This document shows, in pieces, positions 49,401-56,677 of a stretch of 64,000 nt of DNA (the stretch's first letter is position 1; each line of letters begins with the position of its first letter). The DNA is from an uncultured Bacteroidales bacterium (lineage in GTDB: Bacteria; Bacteroidota; Bacteroidia; Bacteroidales; Paludibacteraceae): NCBI GenBank assembly GCA_900319645.1, contig ONPG01000003.1, forward strand, positions 269,244 to 333,243, read 5' to 3'. The notes beneath the pieces are model-generated. The model ran no database searches and was not told the origin of the DNA. It was given only the letters and a program-made list of their open reading frames with translations. A program made the translations under genes and the position numbers.

Positions 49401-49619
49401 GCCGTCGGCACGCAGACCAAAACGCGGGAAAGTGGAGATAAAAGTGAGATCCACTTGCCCTATCTCATGCTCGCATGTCAGATAGGCATCCGCCGCTTTG
49501 CGGGCAATAGGCGTAAGGCGCTCGGGCGTGAAAATAACGTAGCAGGCGATAGTGACCGCAGCCACTACCGCCAGCACAATGCCCAGAAGCGTCCAGCCGA
49601 TAATTTTAAGGGCTTTCAT
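46458..49619 (-). CDS. AsmA-family outer-envelope lipid transport/assembly protein
   Basis: 1053 residues. An N-terminal membrane helix (ALKIIGWTLLGIVLAVVAAV) is followed by the AsmA N-domain (ARKAADAYLTCEHEIGQVDL, TFPRFGLRADGLLIINP), a long beta-rich groove and a C-terminal AsmA-like region (LRGAASLTGKDLVVLDGETF, PIYLGVNVSGNIDNLKIKLA). AsmA-like proteins are thought to form lipid bridges between the membranes. A low-complexity repeat (ANANAD/ATAN, around residues 750-785) is coded by GGCATTGGC/GGCGTTGGC hexamers. It is third in the ileS operon, 15 bases after the lipoprotein gene. Confidence 0.88.
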   Translation of the reverse strand: MKALKIIGWTLLGIVLAVVAAVTIACYVIFTPERLTPIARKAADAYLTCEHEIGQVDLTFISTFPRFGLRADGLLIINPKAGSRNDTVLEARTLIAIVDVMEFLNNSNLHVHEAVLEGTRVNFFIAEDGTTNLTDIFLSQPDTTAEDTSAFSLPFNALRVDGLSLQADYITFVDAKDTISASLGQTVLSAKAESWDDMLIALDAHDVCASLQGDTYADNLHLELIAPMAMDLNTMHFAFDGAKLAVNEFDIRLQGDVTLGDSIALNANIQTGKWQIKPLLALVPDKFTEALQDLDIDGRATLDATIQGYLSENRMPLVQARLTLDEGVGSYEPLPYTLRDLTLDVEADLNLNKGQKSNAVIHKLHAATRNSQLSVLNAQVSDILGDMFLDLALKLDANLPDFAYFLPEEMALDGKAQGTMKVRGRLADLTQMRLHKGKINADLQLTDIHYAMDSMLAYLPATRAVLHIPNPNPSKTKANWVRLDLQAQGVDFEMIDQLKANLRTSAVQLEASNVLSNDPMIYASVGLQTEQQVVAELDSMGGQLDAPQLQLYAEYNTKDTVRLHKAEMALACNALNGFANEIKATLGQSQLSAAVSGGKRLTAQLRTTALDAAMGQELQARTKDLALEVGARYNKRGENVLLKWNPKLKVNLNSGALTMPERLPETVKIPSIDFSYSNREMAINNARVELGNSDLNLKGNVRNIGRWFRHQAVLQGELDIVSDHCDANQLLEWFSADSGSEETPKEEKENIATANANADTTADPTATANANANANADTTANADPDPFLVPTDVDLALNTHMREVAIFNQVAKDLKGGLYVKDGTLILDEMGFVCRAAKLQLTAMYRTPRRNHLYLGLDYHMLDVDIDELLTMIPNLEEMVPMLSSFQGAAEFHLAAETYLNSRYEPKMSTLRGAASLTGKDLVVLDGETFDQISKMLLFKKKTENKIDSINAEMTVYKNEIDIYPLCVQMDNYMVALGGRHNTDMTFDYDINVLSPIYLGVNVSGNIDNLKIKLAKCKFAKDFKPHWYQKVDTQSLELRQRIKQSMERNVRIE
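47262..47370 (-). repeat. Hexanucleotide repeat (GGCATT/GGCGTT/GGCGGT) inside the AsmA gene
   Basis: About fifteen units code for alternating Ala-Asn/Ala-Thr/Ala-Asp. A short related tract (GGCGTTGGCATTGGTATTG) is found inside ileS at 52556-52577. Confidence 0.85.
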
Positions 49620-49634
49620 ACTAAAAGGGGGTTA

Positions 49635-50075
49635 TTATTTCTCGACTACTTTAGAGAAGAAGAACTTGTTGGATTTCTTGTCTTTCTCGTAATACTCCAG
49701 GTCGGTGGAGGTCAGTTTGCTGACGATATACTCCTTCGGAATTTCGGCGCCATGGTTATCCATCAGATGCAACTCATGCAGGTCGCCGGTGGTCTCAAAC
49801 CAGTATTTGAACCAGCCGTTGCCGGGGAAACCGTATTTCTGACGAGCGTCGATCAGGTCCTGCTCTGTCATCTCTTCTGCTTCGTCCCACTCGCGGCCCA
49901 AGAGATATTTGACTTCGTCGGATTGCTCTGTAGTGAAACGCACGAAGTGCTCGGTGTTGTTCTCCTGCCAGAGTCCTTGCAGGTCACTCAGTTGATACGA
50001 CGGCTTGTTGTTCATCATGTTACAACTTGCCAATGCTACGCCAAGAACGGCGATCAGTAAAAATTTATTCTTCAT
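49635..50075 (-). CDS. Hypothetical lipoprotein, lipocalin-like
   Basis: 146 residues. Lipoprotein signal MKNKFLLIAVLGVALASCN (Cys near residue 18). The body begins LSDLQGLWQENNTEHFVRF, a pattern (G-x-W near the start followed by beta-strands) seen in lipocalin-like Bacteroidetes lipoproteins, and ends with a Lys-rich stretch. The function is unknown. It sits 3 bases after ileS and 15 bases before asmA on the same strand, so it is probably cotranscribed. Confidence 0.75.
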   Translation of the reverse strand: MKNKFLLIAVLGVALASCNMMNNKPSYQLSDLQGLWQENNTEHFVRFTTEQSDEVKYLLGREWDEAEEMTEQDLIDARQKYGFPGNGWFKYWFETTGDLHELHLMDNHGAEIPKEYIVSKLTSTDLEYYEKDKKSNKFFFSKVVEK

Positions 50076-50078
50076 AAT

Positions 50079-53000
50079 TTATGCTTTTTTGATGTTAATT
50101 TTTACGTTGTAACCATCCATCTCGATTAATTGACAATTGCCAGTTGATAATTGACAATTCAGGTCTAACTTAGTGGCGAGGACTTGTGAAGCGATATAAT
50201 CGCCGCAATGGAGGACTGCATTGTGGATCTCGGGGCGGTCTTCGAGTTCGATCTCGATACGGTCGGTAATCTCGAGTCCGGAGGATTTGCGGAGATTCTG
50301 GATGCGGTTGATGAGTTCGCGCGCAATACCCTCTTCGATGAGTTCGTCCGTCAGTTCGATATCAAGGGCGATAGTAAGGATACCATTGTTCGCCACGAGC
50401 CAGCCCGGCATGTCTTCGGTCAGGATCTCGACGTCCTCGGGCACTATCGTGTAGTCGAAAGTCGAAAGTCGAAAGTCGAAAGCACCTTCGGTTTCCATCT
50501 TTGCAATCTCGTCCTGAGACATAGCGTTGATAGCGGCAGCAAGGGCTTTCATGTTTGCGCCTACTTTCTTGCCAAGGACTTTGAAGTTCGGTTTGATCTT
50601 CTTGACGAGACGGATCTCCGATTGCTCGGCAGGAACGATGACGAGTTCCTTGACGTTGACCTCTGATTTGATAAGGTCAGCAACGTGGAGGAGCGCATCG
50701 GTTGTCTCCTGATCAGGCGTCGGTATAACGGCTTTCTGGAGCGGCTGACGGACGTTCTTCTCGGCGCGTTTGCGGAGCGAGAGGATAGTGGAAGTCGCTT
50801 GCTGGGCGAGGTACATCTGACGCTCCAAGACTTCGTCTATGGCTTCGGCATCGGCTTTGGGCCACGTGCTAAGGTGCACCGTTTCGCCCGTGAGGTCACG
50901 ATAGAGCCGGTCGGCATAGAACGGAGCGTTAGGCGCCATGAGTTGCGCTACGGTCTTGAGGCAGGTGTAGAGCGTATCGTAAGCCGCCTGTTTGTCGGCG
51001 TTCATCTCGCCTCCCCAGAAACGTTTGCGGTTGAGACGCACGTACCAGTTGGAGAGGTCATCCTGGACGAAATCGGAGATAGCACGTCCGGCCTTGGTGG
51101 GCTCGTACGCCTCATAGGCTTCGGTAACCTCACGGATGAGGGAGTTGAGTTTGCTCAGTATCCACAGGTCGATCTCAGCATATCCCTGCGATTCGTTTTC
51201 GTCTCGTTTTCGACTCGTTTTCGTCTCGTTTTCGTCTTTGACCGCTGGTTGCCAGCCATCGACGTTCGCATAGAGTGCGAAGAATCCGTAGGTGTTATAG
51301 AGCGTTCCGAAGAACTTACGGCGGACTTCATCAACGCCTTCGGGATCGAACTTGAGGTTCTCCCACGGCGAAGAGTTGGTGAGCATATACCAGCGGACAG
51401 GATCGGCTCCGTATTTGTCGAGCGCTCCGAAGGGATCGACGGCGTTGCCGAGACGTTTGGACATCTTGTTGCCGTTCTTGTCGAGGACAAGACCGTTGGA
51501 GATGACGTTTTTGTAGGCTACGGTTCCTTCGATCATGGTGTGGATTGCGTGGAGGGTGAAGAACCATCCGCGGGTTTGATCCACGCCTTCGGAGATGAAA
51601 TCGGCGGTACGCGGGGCGTCTGCATTCTCGAAGGGATAGTGGTTCTGTGCGTACGGCATAGCGCCGGAGTCGAACCAGACGTCGATAAGGTCAAGTTCGC
51701 GCTTCATCGGTTTGCCGGACGGCGAGACGAGGATGATCGAGTCCACATACGGACGGTGAAGATCGATGACGGAAGGATCGTAGTTGGCTTTGGAGTAGTC
51801 GCCCACGATGTGTTTCGGCCAAGGATTAGCCGGCATAAAGCCCGCCTTCACAGATTTGTCGATTTCCGTGAAGAGTTCAGCGATGGAACCGATACACATC
51901 TCTTCGCTTCCGTCCTCGGTACGCCAGATAGGCAGTGGTGTACCCCAATAACGCGAACGGGATAGGTTCCAGTCGTTGAGGTTGTTAAGCCACTGGCCGA
52001 AACGTCCTGTTCCGGTGGATTCGGGCTGCCAGTTGATGGTCTTATTGAGGGCAATCATCTCGTCACGCGCCATAGTGGATTTGATGAACCACGAGTCGAG
52101 CGGATAATAGAGAACCGGTTTGTCGGTACGCCAGCAATGCGGATAGGAGTGTACGTGCTTCTCCGTGCGGAGGAGACGTCCGTCGGCTTTCATCTCCAGA
52201 CAGAGATGGAGGTCGAGTGTCTCGGCTTTAGCCGCAGCGGTTTCGTCGTACTTGCCGTCGATAGTGAACTGCGGGTCGTAGGCGTTCTTGACCCAACGAC
52301 CTGCGTAACGGCGGTAGAGTTCGTCGTTGACATTGGATTTGTACCAATCTTGGTCCAAATCTTCCACACGCCAATATTTGCCGGTGAAATCGACCATCGG
52401 ACGCGGCCCGTTGTTCTTGGTTTGCATATAGAGCCCCGGCACTCCGGCTGCGTCGGCTACTTTCTTATCGTCGGCACCGAAAGTAGGCGCAATATGCACG
52501 ATACCTGTTCCGTCTTCGGTGGTGACGTAGTCTCCGGGGATGACGATATAGGCTTTGGCGTTGGCATTGGTATTGCCGAGGGGATTGACCCAGGGAAAGA
52601 GGGGTTCGTATTCAAGACCGACGAGGTCAGCACCTTTGTAGCGGGCTACAATCTTCGGCTCAACGGGTTTGCCTTCTTCGTCTGTTCCGCAGAGGTCTTT
52701 CTGATAAGCCGAGAGACGAGCTTCAGCGAGAATGATATGGTCGCCGGCAGGTGTCTCCACTTCCACGTAGTCGATCTTCGGTCCCACGCAGAGAGCCGTG
52801 TTGGAAGGCAAGGTCCAAGGCGTGGTGGTCCAAGCGATGATATAAGTAGAAAGACCGCTACGCTCAAAGTCGAAAGCCGAAAGACCTTTTCCTTTCACCT
52901 TGAAACGGGCGGTGCAGGTCAGGTCTTTGACGTCACGATAACAGCCGGGCTGGTTGAGCTCGTGGGACGAGAGACCTGTTCCGGCAGCCGGCGAATAGGG

Positions 53001-53540
53001 CTGGATAGTGTAGCCCTTGTAGAGGTAGCCTTTCTTGTACAACTCTTTGAGCAGATACCAAAGGGTCTCGATATACTTGTTGTCGTAGGTGATATAGGGG
53101 TTGTCGAGATCGACCCAGTAGCCCATCTGCTTGGTGAGGTTGGTCCACTCCTTGGTATATTTCATCACCTCACGTCGGCACGCGGCGTTGTATTCATCCA
53201 CGGAGATCTTCTTGCCGATATCCTCCTTGGTGATACCCAACATCTTCTCCACGCCCAGCTCCACCGGCAGACCGTGGGTGTCCCATCCGGCTTTGCGGCG
53301 GACCTGGAAGCCCTGCATGGTTTTGAAACGGCAGAACGTATCCTTGATGGTACGCGCCATCACATGGTGAATACCCGGCATTCCGTTCGCCGAGGGCGGT
53401 CCCTCGAAGAAAAGGAACTGCGGATGTCCCTCACGGGTCGTGATACTCTTCTCAAATAATCCTTCTTGCTCCCATTGCTCCAAGATTTCGCGGCTCAATT
53501 GAGGCAAGTTCAACTGTTTGTACTCGTTAAATTTCTTCAT
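50079..53540 (-). CDS. ileS: Isoleucyl-tRNA synthetase
   Basis: 1153 residues, class Ia synthetase of the longer (IleS2-like) group. HIGH-type motif in PPSANGMPGIHHVMARTIKD, editing domain with YCxP-like TWTTTPWTLPSNTALCVGP, and KMSKS loop in DKNGNKMSKRLGNAVDPFG. It charges tRNA-Ile. Four or more short tandem repeats are inserted in frame: SAFDFERSGLS (near 52,860), NTNANA (52556-52577), DENETKTSRKRDENES (51191-51238), DFRLSTFDY (50453-50482) and NCQLSTGNCQL (50128-50160). Strong promoter at 53581-53612. It is the first gene of an operon with the lipoprotein, asmA and the TPR regulator. Confidence 0.96.
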   Translation of the reverse strand: MKKFNEYKQLNLPQLSREILEQWEQEGLFEKSITTREGHPQFLFFEGPPSANGMPGIHHVMARTIKDTFCRFKTMQGFQVRRKAGWDTHGLPVELGVEKMLGITKEDIGKKISVDEYNAACRREVMKYTKEWTNLTKQMGYWVDLDNPYITYDNKYIETLWYLLKELYKKGYLYKGYTIQPYSPAAGTGLSSHELNQPGCYRDVKDLTCTARFKVKGKGLSAFDFERSGLSTYIIAWTTTPWTLPSNTALCVGPKIDYVEVETPAGDHIILAEARLSAYQKDLCGTDEEGKPVEPKIVARYKGADLVGLEYEPLFPWVNPLGNTNANAKAYIVIPGDYVTTEDGTGIVHIAPTFGADDKKVADAAGVPGLYMQTKNNGPRPMVDFTGKYWRVEDLDQDWYKSNVNDELYRRYAGRWVKNAYDPQFTIDGKYDETAAAKAETLDLHLCLEMKADGRLLRTEKHVHSYPHCWRTDKPVLYYPLDSWFIKSTMARDEMIALNKTINWQPESTGTGRFGQWLNNLNDWNLSRSRYWGTPLPIWRTEDGSEEMCIGSIAELFTEIDKSVKAGFMPANPWPKHIVGDYSKANYDPSVIDLHRPYVDSIILVSPSGKPMKRELDLIDVWFDSGAMPYAQNHYPFENADAPRTADFISEGVDQTRGWFFTLHAIHTMIEGTVAYKNVISNGLVLDKNGNKMSKRLGNAVDPFGALDKYGADPVRWYMLTNSSPWENLKFDPEGVDEVRRKFFGTLYNTYGFFALYANVDGWQPAVKDENETKTSRKRDENESQGYAEIDLWILSKLNSLIREVTEAYEAYEPTKAGRAISDFVQDDLSNWYVRLNRKRFWGGEMNADKQAAYDTLYTCLKTVAQLMAPNAPFYADRLYRDLTGETVHLSTWPKADAEAIDEVLERQMYLAQQATSTILSLRKRAEKNVRQPLQKAVIPTPDQETTDALLHVADLIKSEVNVKELVIVPAEQSEIRLVKKIKPNFKVLGKKVGANMKALAAAINAMSQDEIAKMETEGAFDFRLSTFDYTIVPEDVEILTEDMPGWLVANNGILTIALDIELTDELIEEGIARELINRIQNLRKSSGLEITDRIEIELEDRPEIHNAVLHCGDYIASQVLATKLDLNCQLSTGNCQLIEMDGYNVKINIKKA
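50453..50482 (-). repeat. 7-bp tandem repeat GTCGAAA inside ileS
   Basis: Four perfect GTCGAAA units (plus strand), read in frame on the coding strand as DFRLSTFDY. Confidence 0.88.
51191..51238 (-). repeat. 11-bp tandem repeat inside ileS
   Basis: Four units of NCTCGTTTTCG in tandem, coding DENETKTSRKRDENES. It lies between the catalytic and anticodon-binding regions. Confidence 0.88.
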
Positions 53541-53580
53541 TATAGTGGTTTTATTTTAGTCGTCAAACATAATTAGCGTG

Positions 53581-53612
53581 CAAATTTACTACTTTTTTTT
53601 GACATGTGCAAA
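53581..53612 (-). promoter_or_regulatory. Promoter of the ileS operon
   Basis: On the minus strand TTTTG (ending 53609), 20 bases, TAAATTTG (53588-53581). Its -33 region overlaps that of the MATE promoter on the other strand. Confidence 0.75.
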
Positions 53613-53628
53613 ATTTTTTGTACCTTTG
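53598..53628 (+). promoter_or_regulatory. Promoter of the MATE gene
   Basis: TTTG (53598-53601), 19 bases, TACCTTTG (53621-53628). Predicted start near 53635. Confidence 0.75.
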
Positions 53629-53651
53629 CACGCAAAATCGCAAATCCCACT

Positions 53652-55115
53652 TTGTTACTGAGCAAATTTCTCACATATTATCCCTATTACAAGCGCAACC
53701 TGAAGGTGGCTTTCCCTGTTATGCTGACCCAGCTGGGCGCCGCGTTGGTGGGTCTGTTCGACTCGATCATGGTGGGTCACTACGGGACAGCCGATTTGGC
53801 GGCGGTATCGTTCTCGAACGCCATCTTCTTCACGGTGATGGTTTTTGCGATGGGCGCGCTGATGGGTATCACTCCGCTGGTGGGACACGAAGTGGGCCGC
53901 ATCGAGCAACGGTTGTCCAAAGCCTCGCTCACGCCGGACGATGAGCAGTACATAGCCGAGAAACACCGGAAGATCACCACTATTCTGGCAAACGGATTTG
54001 TGTTCATGGCGCTTATGTGCCTGCTCTCGTTAGTGTTGCTCGCGCCTTGTATCCCGTTCCTTGACGCTTTCGGTCAGGAGCCGGAGGTAGTCACCTGCGC
54101 GCGCCCGTACTATACTCTAATTGTACTGTCCATCGTGCCGTTTTTGCTGTTTTGCATGTTCAAGCAGTTTCTGGAGGGGTTGGGCAACACGATGGTAGCG
54201 ATGCTGATCACGCTCGGCTGCAACCTGCTGAATATCTTCCTCAACTGGGTGTTTATCTTCGGTCATTTCGGTTTGGAGGCGATGGGTGCGGCAGGGGCAG
54301 GATTAGCCACACTCATTTCCCGGACGCTGATGCCCGTCTGCTTCTTGATTGTGATGCTATGCCGAACCGACTGGAGACCTTACCTCACGCGTATCAACCG
54401 GTTCATGTTCAGCCGTCGCGAGACCGACAACCTCTTCGTCATCGGCACCCCTATCGGCTTGCAGACGTTCGTTGAGGCATTTCTTTTCACCGCCTCGTTC
54501 ATCATCATCGGCTGGATCAGCAAGGAAGCTCTTGCCGCTCACCACATCGCCAACCAGATGTGCGACCTCACGTTCATGCTTGCGCAGGGTATCGGAGCCG
54601 CTACCACCATCCGCGTCTCTCACCAATTAGGCAAAGGTGACCTGCATGCCGTGCGAATGGCCTCGAACGCATCTGTCCACCTGTGTCTTCTCATGAACAC
54701 TATAGGAGCAGCTTTGATGATTGTTTTCCGCAGACAGATACCGTATATCTTCACAGACGACCCGAACGTGATACCTATCGCCTCGTCGCTACTGCTGATA
54801 GGCGGACTCTTCCAGTACGCCGACGGTCTGCAGACAGTTGGCGGAGCGATGCTGAGAGGCATACAGGACGTACGCGTACCGATGCGTATCGCCGTATTCG
54901 CCTATATCGGGATTGCCCTGCCGCTGGGCATCTACCTGACGTTCTTCGCCCCGCAGATATCCATTGTCAACTGGCAATTATCCATTGTGAATGATTCACC
55001 CGGCTACGGCGTGCAAGGAATGTGGGCGGCGTTTGTGATAGCTCTGGCTATTCCCGCTGTGGCTTTCCACATCCGATTCCGCCGCCAACTCCGCCATATG
55101 GAAAACCGGAAATAA
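53652..55115 (+). CDS. MATE-family multidrug/sodium antiporter
   Basis: About 488 residues with twelve hydrophobic segments. MATE hallmarks: AFPVMLTQLGAALVGLFDSI, MGALMGITPLVGHEVGR, MGAAGAGLATLISRTLMPVC, IGTPIGLQTFVEAFLFTASF. It exports drugs or metabolites using H+ or Na+ gradients. I place the start at TTG 53652 (LLSKFLTYYPYYKRNLKVAF), because the ATG at 53604 lies upstream of the promoter's -7 box; the ATG at 53721 would cut into the first helix. A repeat of ATCCATTG/TGTCAACT 7-mers (54958-54996) inserts ISIVNWQLSIVND in a loop near the C-terminus. Confidence 0.88.
   Translation: MLLSKFLTYYPYYKRNLKVAFPVMLTQLGAALVGLFDSIMVGHYGTADLAAVSFSNAIFFTVMVFAMGALMGITPLVGHEVGRIEQRLSKASLTPDDEQYIAEKHRKITTILANGFVFMALMCLLSLVLLAPCIPFLDAFGQEPEVVTCARPYYTLIVLSIVPFLLFCMFKQFLEGLGNTMVAMLITLGCNLLNIFLNWVFIFGHFGLEAMGAAGAGLATLISRTLMPVCFLIVMLCRTDWRPYLTRINRFMFSRRETDNLFVIGTPIGLQTFVEAFLFTASFIIIGWISKEALAAHHIANQMCDLTFMLAQGIGAATTIRVSHQLGKGDLHAVRMASNASVHLCLLMNTIGAALMIVFRRQIPYIFTDDPNVIPIASSLLLIGGLFQYADGLQTVGGAMLRGIQDVRVPMRIAVFAYIGIALPLGIYLTFFAPQISIVNWQLSIVNDSPGYGVQGMWAAFVIALAIPAVAFHIRFRRQLRHMENRK
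54958..54996 (+). repeat. 7-bp-type tandem repeat inside the MATE gene
   Basis: TCCATTG, TCAACTG, GCAATTA, TCCATTG and TGAATGA are read in frame as SIVNWQLSIVND. Confidence 0.75.
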
Positions 55116-55134
55116 CTTAAAAATACACAAAGAT

Positions 55135-56574
55135 ATGGAACCCAAAGCAGTATTTGACATTTTTGCTCAGATCAACCAGGTGCCTCGTCCGTCGAAGCAC
55201 GAGGAGCGTATCAGCCGCTGGTTGCAGGATTTTGCCGCAGAGCACGGCATCGAGTGTGTGACCGACGAGGCGATGAACGTGATCATGCGTGTACCCGCTA
55301 CACCCGGCTACGAAGACCACGAGGGTGTGATCCTTCAGGCGCACATGGATATGGTGTGCGAGAAGAACGGCGATGTGGAGCACGATTTTATGAGTGACCC
55401 TATCCAGACCTACGTGGACGGCGAGTGGCTCAAAGCCAAAGGAACGACCCTCGGCGCTGACGACGGAATAGGTATCTCGATGGCACTCGCGGCTATCACC
55501 GACAAGACCCTTCCCCACCCGGCTATCGAGTGTCTCTTCACAGTAGACGAAGAGACCGGACTCACGGGTGCGATGAAACTGCAGGACGGCATGCTCCGCC
55601 ACAAACGCCTCATTAACATCGATTCCGAGGACGACGGCCAGATCTTCATCGGCTGTGCCGGAGGTATCGACACCCTCGCCAAGATGCACTATGAGCCCGT
55701 ATCAGCTATCAGTGATCAGCCATCAGCCATCGCCATCCGCCTCTCAGTCAGCGGATTGATGGGCGGTCACTCCGGCGACGACATCAACAAAGGTCGTGCG
55801 AACGCCAACCAGATCCTGGTTTGGTTCCTCGCACGTCTCTGGCCGCAGACCGAGGTGCAACTCGCTTCTATCCAAGGCGGCAACCTCCGCAACGCGATTG
55901 CCCGCGAGGCGGAAGCCGTCATCGCTATCCCGATGGCATACAAAGAGCAGATCCGCATCGAGTGGAACCATTTCGTAGCGCAGATGGAAGGCGTGTTCGG
56001 CGAGGTAGAGAAAGACATGCGGCTCGATCTGGAGACCTGCGACATGCCCGAACTCTTTATCCCTGCCGAGAAAGCGTATCGTCTGGTGATGGCGCTTTGC
56101 GAGTGTCCGCACGGAATGATTGCCATGAGCAAAGACATGCCGGGACTCGTAGAGACATCCACCAACCTCGCCTCGATCAAGATGAAAGAGGGATTTATCG
56201 AAGTCAACACCTCGCAGCGTTCGTCGATCGAAGCCAGCAAACACCACCTCAAATGGGCGGTAGAGCAGGCTCTCTCGATGGCGTGCGACGAGGTGACGCA
56301 CGGCGACGGTTATCCGGGTTGGGCTCCCAACACCCACTCGGCGCTCCTGGAGGTTACCAAAAAGGCATACAAAGACCTCTTCCACGCCGAGCCGCAAGTG
56401 CTGGCTATCCACGCCGGACTGGAGTGCGGACTCTTCCTGGAGAAATATCCGTATCTTGACATGGTTTCTATCGGCCCGCAAATGTACGGCGTTCACTCGC
56501 CGCAGGAGCGCCTTTCGATTCCTTCCACCGAGCGCTGCTACCGCTGGCTCTGCCAGGTATTGAAAACATTGTAA
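55135..56574 (+). CDS. pepD: Aminoacyl-histidine dipeptidase (M20)
   Basis: 479 residues. M20C metallopeptidase: VILQAHMDMVCEKN (metal His/Asp), TTLGADDGIGISMALAAI (bridging Asp) and CLFTVDEETGLTGAMKLQ (catalytic Glu pair), then DSEDDGQIFIGCAGG. It hydrolyses Xaa-His and other dipeptides in the cytoplasm. Length and order match family members in Bacteroidetes. A tract of ATCAGCT/ATCAGCC heptads (55700-55735) is inserted in frame (AISDQPSAIAI) at the start of the dimerisation (lid) domain. It is 19 bases after the MATE gene and ends at a bidirectional terminator. Confidence 0.95.
   Translation: MEPKAVFDIFAQINQVPRPSKHEERISRWLQDFAAEHGIECVTDEAMNVIMRVPATPGYEDHEGVILQAHMDMVCEKNGDVEHDFMSDPIQTYVDGEWLKAKGTTLGADDGIGISMALAAITDKTLPHPAIECLFTVDEETGLTGAMKLQDGMLRHKRLINIDSEDDGQIFIGCAGGIDTLAKMHYEPVSAISDQPSAIAIRLSVSGLMGGHSGDDINKGRANANQILVWFLARLWPQTEVQLASIQGGNLRNAIAREAEAVIAIPMAYKEQIRIEWNHFVAQMEGVFGEVEKDMRLDLETCDMPELFIPAEKAYRLVMALCECPHGMIAMSKDMPGLVETSTNLASIKMKEGFIEVNTSQRSSIEASKHHLKWAVEQALSMACDEVTHGDGYPGWAPNTHSALLEVTKKAYKDLFHAEPQVLAIHAGLECGLFLEKYPYLDMVSIGPQMYGVHSPQERLSIPSTERCYRWLCQVLKTL
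55700..55735 (+). repeat. 7-bp tandem repeat ATCAGCC inside pepD
   Basis: Units ATCAGCT, ATCAGTG, ATCAGCC and ATCAGCC plus a partial, read as SAISDQPSAI. Confidence 0.85.
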
Positions 56575-56622
56575 GGAAGATCGACATAACGATTTATCAA
56601 AATAACGACATCCCCCCCCAAC

Positions 56623-56659
56623 AAAAAACCTCCCGCACGTCGCTGTGCGGGAGGTTTTT
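56623..56659. terminator. Bidirectional terminator between pepD and the 994-residue secreted protein
   Basis: CCTCCCGCAC (56629-56638) pairs perfectly with GTGCGGGAGG (56645-56654); A6 on the left and T5 on the right make it usable on both strands. Confidence 0.88.
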
Positions 56660-56677
56660 ATTGATTGGTTGCCGATT

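Noticed and set aside
53604-53651. ATG at 53604 as the MATE start
   Set aside because: It lies upstream of the -7 box of the best promoter, so it would not be in the transcript.
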